DNA of 15,360 nt from Anaerolineae bacterium. Its GTDB lineage: Bacteria > Chloroflexota > Anaerolineae > B4-G1. Within the stretch, counting starts at the first letter, position 1. Every line of letters starts with the position of its first letter. The position numbers and the translations under genes are program-made. Below the pieces are notes generated by a model, which was not told where the DNA came from, searched no databases, and saw only the letters and a program-made list of their open reading frames with translations. Where the stretch lies: the NCBI GenBank assembly GCA_030612585.1, contig JAUWNP010000103.1, positions 1 to 15,360 of the forward strand, written 5' to 3'. Shown piece after piece: positions 1 to 5,700 of this stretch.

Positions 1-148
1 AGAAAGCGAGCCAGCGCGGCGGCCAGCGGCCCTTCAACCACTTGTGGGCGCTGCCGACCGGGATGCGGTACCAATGCTGGTCGCGTGCGACGGCAAAGTC
101 GAGCAGGTTATTGAGAATGGCAACCAGCACTTCACCACGGGTGGCCAT
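1..148 (-). CDS. Start of a conserved hypothetical protein, cut by the left window edge
   Basis: The first 49 residues can be read from ATG at 148-146 to the window edge without a stop. They begin MATRGEVLVAILNNLLDF and include an Arg/Trp-rich stretch (KWLKGRWPPRWLAF). A strong ribosome binding site, GGAGG, lies 7 bases upstream of the ATG and supports the start. From memory, proteins with this beginning in Chloroflexota and Cyanobacteria continue into a nuclease-like DUF559 region, but that part is outside the window, so no function is assigned. The gene is divergent from the plus-strand gene at 431, with 282 bp between them. Confidence 0.7.
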   Translation of the reverse strand, partial: MATRGEVLVAILNNLLDFAVARDQHWYRIPVGSAHKWLKGRWPPRWLAF

Positions 149-247
149 AGTATTCCTCCCCAGCCGAGAGTTTCCCCACGGGCAATCTATGGTGTATAAT
201 TGGGTGGACAAAAGCCATTATGGGGTGGTTTAGGAACTCAGAATAGA

Positions 248-297
248 ACACGGATAGTCACGGATCAGACGGATTTTCACTGATTTTTCTGTGTTTA
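248..297. repeat. Dispersed intergenic repeat, copy 1 (short form)
   Basis: The stretch is built from repeated ACGGAT/CACGGAT words followed by a T-rich end (GATTTTTCTGTGTTTA). The same order of words occurs at 1374-1482 (copy 2), with the same TTTA end, so this is a genuine repeated element. Copy 1 lacks the roughly 59-bp GC-rich insert of copy 2. It carries no reading frame and ends beside a 14-bp palindrome. Elements rich in CACGGAT words occur between genes in several bacterial phyla; their role is unknown. Confidence 0.7.
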
Positions 298-310
298 CCA
301 CCTAGGTGGT
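297..310. repeat. Perfect 14-bp palindrome ACCACCTAGGTGGT
   Basis: ACCACCTAGGTGGT is identical to its reverse complement. It sits at the end of dispersed repeat copy 1 and about 120 bp before the ATG at 431. It could be a protein-binding dyad or the end of the repeat. Nothing in the sequence decides between these. Confidence 0.4.
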
Positions 311-361
311 TATAGAATTACTCTACAACATTTACGTTGTCCGCGAGAATCATGATCTGCT

Positions 362-389
362 ACTTGCAGACTTGCAGACTTGCGACTTT
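362..389. repeat. Short tandem repeat of the octamer ACTTGCAG
   Basis: Two perfect copies of ACTTGCAG are followed by the decayed copies ACTTGCG and ACTTT. The array lies in the intergenic region some 40 bp upstream of the ribosome binding site of the gene at 431. I see no coding role. The rest of the 149-430 intergenic region holds no gene I can support; the weak -10-like TATAAT at 195-200 has no matching -35. Confidence 0.5.
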
Positions 390-430
390 GCCGCGCTATG
401 TGAAATGACACAAGTTCAAGGAGTTGCCTT

Positions 431-1330
431 ATGAAGCGAGCCGTCAGCGTTAGCCTGGGAAGCCACACCCGCGACAAGCAGGTCGTCGTCACTCTCAAGG
501 GGGAGCCAATCAGTGTCGAGCGCATCGGTACCGATGGCGACGCGCAGAAAGCCCGTCGCTTGTTCACTGAGTTGGACGGCGTGGTAGACGCTCTGGGCGT
601 GGGCGGCGTTGACCTATACCTGCGCCTGGGTGAGCGCGAATACCCCTTACACGCCGCGCTGAAACTGGTCCAGGACGTGCACCAAACGCCCGTCGTAGAT
701 GGCCGTGGGCTGAAGCACACACTGGAGCGGCGCGTCTTCGAGTTGGCAGCGCCAGCACTGGGCGGCCGGCCCCACTTCCGCCGCGCCTTTGTGCCGGTGG
801 CCATTGACCGCCTGGGTCTGGCCCAGGCCGTGGCAGAAGTAGCCGACGAAGTAGTCATGGGCGACCTTATGATCGCTCTCGGCATCCCCATTCCTGTTCG
901 CGGCATTCCCGCATTCCGCAAGTTGGCACGCGTGTTATTGCCCATCGTCAGCCACTTTCCCATGAGCCTGCTCTTTTACGGAAGCAGTGGCGAAAAGCAC
1001 GATCCCAAATACCAGCGTTACTTCACGGACTCCGATCTGATCGCCGGCGACTTTCTCTTTATGCGTAAGTATTTGCCCGCTGACCTCACGGGCAAGACAG
1101 TCGTCACCAATACCACGACCGAGGAAAACATCGAGTTCCTGCGAGTGCGGAACGTGCGCCGGGTAATCACATCCACGCCCCGGTACGAAGGCCGCTCCTT
1201 TGGCACCAACCTGATGGAAGCAACGCTCACCGCTTACGCGGGCAAAGGCCGTCCCCTCACCGGCGCCGAACTGAACGGTCTGATAGACGAACTCGATCTC
1301 CGGCCTAGTGTGGAACTACTGAACGAGTAG
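431..1330 (+). CDS. Conserved protein of the 'quinate 5-dehydrogenase' family
   Basis: The 299-residue product matches, from memory, a family of about 300 residues in Thermus, Deinococcus and Chloroflexota that databases label quinate 5-dehydrogenase. Hallmarks visible here are RIGTDGD (31-37), VVDGRGLKHTLERR (88-101), GDLMIALGIP (144-153), VVTNTTTEENIEFLR (224-238) and GRSFGTNLMEATLTAY (254-269). I cannot see a classical Rossmann glycine motif and the enzymatic label is not supported by the sequence alone. No signal peptide or membrane segment is evident. AAGGAG at 418-423 lies 7 bases before the ATG and fixes the start. It is the only intact plus-strand gene in the window and looks like housekeeping sequence beside the decayed region. 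No terminator is seen after it. Confidence 0.75.
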   Translation: MKRAVSVSLGSHTRDKQVVVTLKGEPISVERIGTDGDAQKARRLFTELDGVVDALGVGGVDLYLRLGEREYPLHAALKLVQDVHQTPVVDGRGLKHTLERRVFELAAPALGGRPHFRRAFVPVAIDRLGLAQAVAEVADEVVMGDLMIALGIPIPVRGIPAFRKLARVLLPIVSHFPMSLLFYGSSGEKHDPKYQRYFTDSDLIAGDFLFMRKYLPADLTGKTVVTNTTTEENIEFLRVRNVRRVITSTPRYEGRSFGTNLMEATLTAYAGKGRPLTGAELNGLIDELDLRPSVELLNE

Positions 1331-1373
1331 AAAGGTAACTGCTCAGAATCTTCCCAAAACTGGCACAAATAGC

Positions 1374-1482
1374 ACACGGATACACACAGATGAACCCGCC
1401 ACGAGCCCCGCCACGAGCCCCGCCACGAGTACTCGCGGTGGTACTCGCGGTGGACGGATTCTCACGGATTTTTTTGTCTTTA
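1374..1482. repeat. Dispersed intergenic repeat, copy 2 (with tandem 12-mer insert)
   Basis: It shares with copy 1 (248-297) the left part ACACGGAT...CAGAT and the right part ACGGATT.TCAC.GATTTTT.TGT.TTTA. Between the halves, copy 2 holds five 12-bp units. The right end reads TAAA on the minus strand, and this TAA is the stop codon of the truncated nucleotidyltransferase at 1480-1641. The element therefore appears to mark the break of that gene. Confidence 0.7.
1395..1454. repeat. Five 12-bp units, three direct then two inverted-like
   Basis: Three units of CCCGCCACGAGC/T (1395-1406, 1407-1418, 1419-1430) are followed by two units of ACTCGCGGTGGT/A (1431-1442, 1443-1454). The second type is close to the reverse complement of the first, and the join at 1430/1431 is the centre of a perfect CGAGTACTCG palindrome. 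The array can fold into a GC-rich hairpin. A run of seven T follows some 15 bp later, but the spacing is not that of a classical terminator. Confidence 0.7.
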
Positions 1483-1641
1483 GAGGAACATAGCATCTAC
1501 GTCGGCGGTCAGGCGCGGTTTACCCAACAGGCTGGCTGCGACACCACCAATAACGATTCCCTGGTCATCGAATCGTGCCAGCAGTCGCTGTAAAGACACC
1601 AGGGGAGCCAACATAGGAGTGATATTCTGTGGATGTATCAT
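1480..1641 (-). pseudogene. Truncated nucleotidyltransferase (AbiEii/MNT-like) cut after its DVD motif
   Basis: From ATG 1641-1639 the frame gives 53 residues, including VIGGVAASLLGKPRLTADVD. This is the usual GG...(R)LTxDVD beginning of minimal nucleotidyltransferases, which include the AbiEii and MNT toxin families. The frame then ends at MFL-TAA, and the TAA belongs to the end of dispersed repeat copy 2. Most of the catalytic domain is missing and I found no continuation left of the repeat (1331-1373). The gene is therefore taken as inactivated by repeat insertion or a deletion that joined it to the repeat. Confidence 0.65.
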
Positions 1642-1860
1642 GTTCGTGGCTCCTTTGAGCAATGCCCAGCGGCGGCGCACGGCCTCGATTTCCTCGCTAT
1701 TCTCTTCTGCCAGGGGGAATCCCAGGCCCATTGCCAGCCGGAAGATGGCGTTCATTTGCTGCCAACGCAGGGCGATGGAGGCCCCTCTTTGCTCCGTGGC
1801 TTCGGCGGCTGCAACCGCCTGCCAGCGATTGCGAAATTCCCTGGCCATTTGGCTATTCAT
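1480..1860 (-). CDS. Small hypothetical protein read in frame into a nucleotidyltransferase start
   Basis: Residues 1-73 (MNSQMAREFRNRWQAV to ALLKGATN) form a helical, charge-rich domain. I recall it as a separate short protein that commonly precedes nucleotidyltransferase genes in Chloroflexota. Residues 74-126 are the start of that nucleotidyltransferase. GGGAGG 9 bases before ATG 1860-1858 supports the start. An internal AAAGGAG 8 bases before ATG 1641-1639 suggests that the second protein had its own start. So the open frame is either a real fusion after loss of the first stop codon, or two genes that happen to be in frame. Function of the first part is unknown; the neighbourhood suggests a toxin-antitoxin-like pair (inference). 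Confidence 0.55.
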   Translation of the reverse strand: MNSQMAREFRNRWQAVAAAEATEQRGASIALRWQQMNAIFRLAMGLGFPLAEENSEEIEAVRRRWALLKGATNMIHPQNITPMLAPLVSLQRLLARFDDQGIVIGGVAASLLGKPRLTADVDAMFL

Positions 1861-1884
1861 AGAACTTTACCTCCCATTGTCTCC

Positions 1885-2313
1885 TCAGTCACTCCTTGTG
1901 CTTTCAGCGTCCAACAAGCCCTCGGCCGGCACGCCGACCCACACGGACAGCACCTCGGCGATGGTGTGGGCGGTGACGACCAACCCTGCGCTCAGGTCAG
2001 CAGGGGCGCTGATGGTGGGGATGCGAGCGCGGGCACACGCTTCATCCAGCAGGTCCAGCGCCTTGTCGGGCAGGCGGCGTTCGGGCATCCAGCCGACCGA
2101 GAGTTTCACAGCAGCCTCCAGCGCATCCTCGGCGATGAGCCTCGTAGCGCCCTTTGACACCCCGTAGAATCTCCAGCGTTTCCTCCGGCGTGGGCTCCCC
2201 CACCCGCACCGGCTGGAAGCGGCGCTCCAGCGCGGCGTCCTGCGCGATGTACTGGCGGTACTCATCAGTTGTGGTAGCCCCGATGACACGCAGGTCTCCC
2301 CGCGCGCATAGTG
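1885..2313 (-). pseudogene. Remnant of a ClpB/ClpC-type AAA+ ATPase, frameshifted and truncated at both ends
   Basis: Reading leftwards from about 2313, the first frame gives [20 protein letters not shown] (sensor-1 region of the first AAA+ domain) and [20 protein letters not shown], which includes the arginine-finger motif. At about 2133-2140 the match jumps to another frame, continuing [35 protein letters not shown] and VTAHTIAEVLSVWVGVP, then stops at 1885. The two pieces are consecutive in Clp ATPases, with a few residues lost at the frame change. Walker A, Walker B and the whole second AAA+ domain are absent. It is a non-functional internal fragment of roughly 140 codons. Its upstream end abuts the ssb stop codon, so a deletion or recombination joined the two. 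Confidence 0.85.
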
Positions 2314-2723
2314 TTAGAACAGAGGCTCGTCCTCTTCCTCCCTGCACGGAAGGGCTCGTTCTTCTACCTGGTCCCCATCACTGCGCCGTCCCAGGAAACG
2401 GACGGTCTCCACCACTACCTCGAACGATGCACGGGGTGCCCGTCCTGACCGACCCAGACCCGAGGGCCTCCGCTCTCGCCAGGGCGCAGCCGACCCTCGA
2501 TAAGCACTGCCCACCCCTTGCTGAGATACTGACTACATACTTCAGCCTGTCGCCCAAAGACAGAGACACGGAGCCAGACCGTCTCCTTCTGGAGAACGCC
2601 CTGGTTGTCGGCCCACTGCCGGTTGGCAGCCACAGAGAAGTTGGTGACCGTCGTTCCGCTGGGGAGATGCCGCATTTCGGGGTCACCTCCCAGGTTCCCT
2701 GCTACGATGATCTTGTGGTACAT
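2314..2723 (-). pseudogene. ssb: Single-stranded DNA-binding protein gene with a one-base frameshift
   Basis: ATG at 2723-2721, preceded by GGGAG, starts MYHKIIVAGNLGGDPEMR, the classical SSB OB-fold opening. The fold continues through VWLRVSVFGRQAEVC, GWAVLIEGRLRP and GGPRVWVGQDG, then the frame runs into TAG at 2415-2417. In the neighbouring frame the expected SSB sequence resumes as APRASFEVVVETVRFLGRR and ends with an acidic tail EEEDEPLF and TAA at 2314-2316. Adding one G in the GGG at 2439-2441 restores a continuous protein of about 136 residues. The conserved tail (SSB tails bind RecQ and other partners) argues for a very recent mutation or a sequencing error. ssb starts 43 bp after the RecQ stop on the same strand, so it is probably the last gene of the helicase operon. 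Confidence 0.85.
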
Positions 2724-2766
2724 AGCACTCCCTACTCGACTTGCTCGACCATAGGTGTGGTTTGAT

Positions 2767-5700
2767 TCATGGCCGGGTCTCAATTAGCCTCCACAATTGT
2801 TCGAACTCAGACTCACAGACACCATCGCGTTCTGAGATTCGAGCGCGTGCTGACCTCAAGTAGGTTGCAGCATCTTGCCTTTTGATCCGAAGGTCGGGAC
2901 AACGATCCAGAACTCTCTCAGCTTCGGAGAAGCGACCTGCAGCGCACAGTGCCTGGAACTCTAAGGAGACCGGTGTCAGCCAGCTGGCCGACGAGCGCCT
3001 CTGCACATCCCGCAAGATGACAACCAGCATGTCCATTCGATGCGGTTTACTCATGGACGACAGCCATTTGGTCACAATCCCTACCAGGGTTGAGCCTTCG
3101 ATCCGATACCTTCGGAGCAAAGGCCAGGTATCCATATCAGCTCGAAGCGCCGTCCAGTTATCGAGGCAGAGAGACACCAGACCTGTTTCCTCGGGAAGTG
3201 CCCAATCACGTTCCAGTGACGAATGCCAATCTCGCCCAGGAACTCGAGTCACCGGAGCTGTTCCCCGAAGAAATGCCGGATTAGCACTCAGCTTATCTAG
3301 AATCTCGACGACTGCTCGTTGATCAGATCGGTCCTGCAACAAGGCAAGGAACAACGCTTGTACCACCGTCGGCTGGATGTCGTTGGCAGTTGAACAGGCT
3401 CTCAGAAACTGAGTCGCTAATTCGGGGTATTGTGTAGCCAGTCGGGTCACTGCAACCAACAACGCTTTACCATCGGGTCGGATCATCCGCACTGCAATGG
3501 CGGTTAATAGCTCAGCAAGGATAGGAGTACCCTGCGCCACCCATGCTTCGAGCAACTTGCTCAGCATGTCATCTGGCAATTCTCGGATGACCTTTGGCTG
3601 AAAACACTGCAACCAGGCCAGCGGAAAGTCGCGTCCTTCCCGTGTCTTCCATAGATCAGTCAAAAGTGTGGTCGTCCTCTTCCGCCTCCCCAACGTTTTC
3701 TTGCACCATCTACTGTCCAGTCTTGTCAGGTATGTCGCGACATGCTTCAATTGCGGCGGTGATAATTGAACGCCGATGACCCAAGCGCGTAACAAGTATT
3801 GAGTGGAAGGAACTTTTCCTTCCGATTTGTGCATTATGGCACCTGCCATACTCAAGAGCAACTCTGGAATCTTATCCAAGTCGGATGCCAGTTGTTCATC
3901 AATAGCCTGCAATACCCCGACTGACCAGCGCCCCCACACAGCAAGGTTGCTCTCCATCCATTTCAGGATATCTTTGTGATCAGCAGCCGGTGCGGTATTC
4001 AGCCAGGCCAGTAGTGCGGCAGCAGGATGGGCACTCTTGTTCATGGACAACTCAGCCTCTACTTGTCGCCATCTCCACTTATGCACTGCTACACCGTAGG
4101 CAGCCTGTGCCTCTTCCAACGAACCGCCTGGCAAACGCGCCAGACGCAACCCTACCTCTGCAGATCGTCTCTTGTCTGGCAGGCGGCCGCCCTGCTGGTA
4201 CAATGCCAACAGGCACGCCAGTGCGCGGCGCAACAATGCAAATCCTGGCGTGCCTTGTCGCGCAGATTCCGTCAAGTCGAGCACCTGATGCCATAAGGCC
4301 GCTTCGTTAGTCCACTCTCCTCGACGGCTTGCCAGTTCCGCCGCTTGAACCGTTAGTGGCAATTGTAGAGCCCGGTAGCGCGGATCACGTAGACAGTGTT
4401 CTATCACGCTTTGCAGTCGCGGCATGTTCTCTCGCGTAGTGGTGAGCCGGACCAGACGCTCAATCGCCGTCAGCAGATCCTGAGGAGACAAACTGAGCAC
4501 ATCGCGCTCAAGGGCATGCAACCTCAACCAAAGTGCCCCTTGATGTTCGGGATCGTCTTGGATCAGCCGTGCCAGCCAACTGTCCAGGTAGGCAGTCCCG
4601 GAGCGACCTTGAGTATCCTCACGCGCAACGGCATCCAACGTTTGATCCAGGAGTGGGATCGTCGGTGTGTCCCGGTTGCCGGCTTCAACCTGGTTCATCA
4701 GGGCTATGGTCTCTGGCATCATGCGTGTGACGGCTTGCCGGCGCATAGCCAGCGGATAGCGATCAAAGCCTAGATCGGGCACACACACGCTACAGCCGTA
4801 ACACTTTCCGCCGACCACGACTTCATTGGTCTTTAGGTAGCCCAGCACCAGCGAGCGCAGACATTCGTGAGTTCCATCTTCGCTGCCGACATAGCGATCA
4901 AGCAAGTAAGCGAAGTTGTTCTCATCGTTGCGACGGCGTTCATCGTGCAGAGTCATAAAGGCATCCAGGTAGGCGGCCGAGTCGGTGTATTCGAGTCCAG
5001 CGTCAGGCACGACTTCCCAGCCGTATGGTCTATTGACAACGCGCCACGGGAAGTAGTCATCCAGCGAACGGCCACCGCTCGGCGGCTTGGCACGTGTGCG
5101 CGCACCGGCGTAATCTCGCCAAGTCGCCAGATTGGTATAAGCATCTGGGATTGCCACCCAACGGGGCGCTTCAATCCACCAGAAGTCAAGCATCGTGCCA
5201 ATCCAGTGGCCATTTTTCTTGGTGCGGCCCTCGCAATAGCGGATATCTTTCAACATCGAGGCTGTCTCACGCAGCGACAGGCCCAGACGCAGAGCTAATG
5301 GCGTCAGATCAGTCAAATTGCCGTTGGGTAGCAACTTGCGAAGTTCATCTGCACCGACGCCTGCTCGACGTAGGCGCTCACCGAAGTGCGCAGGTGACTC
5401 AATAATACGTTCTGGCTTGTACAGTCGAAACTGGCGCAGCAATGTGCCGGTCTCGTGGACCGAACGCACCAACGGCAGCAGGTGACCATCAATAGTCGGG
5501 CGGTTGTTGAACAGCACAGCCAGAATCCGGCCGATATGAGCACGCTTCCTGTTGTAGAGATAGCCTGTGCCAAGAATGTGTCTGTGATCAGATGATTCAT
5601 AACGGCTGCTGATTTTCCTTGGAGGAAATGATGGCCACTCGTAGGACTGACCCAAGCCGAGAACAGCCGGTTGCGTGGCGCATTGGTCGAGGACTCCCAT

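Noticed and set aside
195..200. TATAAT as a plus-strand promoter for the gene at 431
   Set aside because: No acceptable -35 lies 16-18 bases upstream and the leader would be about 225 nt through a repeat. Not enough to call.
431..1330. Reading the database name as proof of quinate dehydrogenase activity
   Set aside because: No dehydrogenase cofactor motif is visible, so the name is kept only as a family label.
1395..1454. CRISPR array
   Set aside because: The units are 12 bp and directly adjacent with no spacers, and there are no cas genes.
1619..2167. Two overlapping open frames of 174-182 codons on the plus strand
   Set aside because: They are antisense to the hypothetical protein and Clp remnant, whose minus-strand translations match known families. 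The plus-strand translations are low-complexity and resemble nothing known.
2433..2441. Programmed frameshift in ssb
   Set aside because: The shift site has no X XXY YYZ slippery heptamer or obvious downstream stem, and ssb genes are not known to use frameshifting. A deletion or read error in a G run is simpler.
2154..2765. 203-codon plus-strand open frame
   Set aside because: It lies antisense to ssb and the Clp remnant, both recognised on the minus strand; the plus frame is a shadow.
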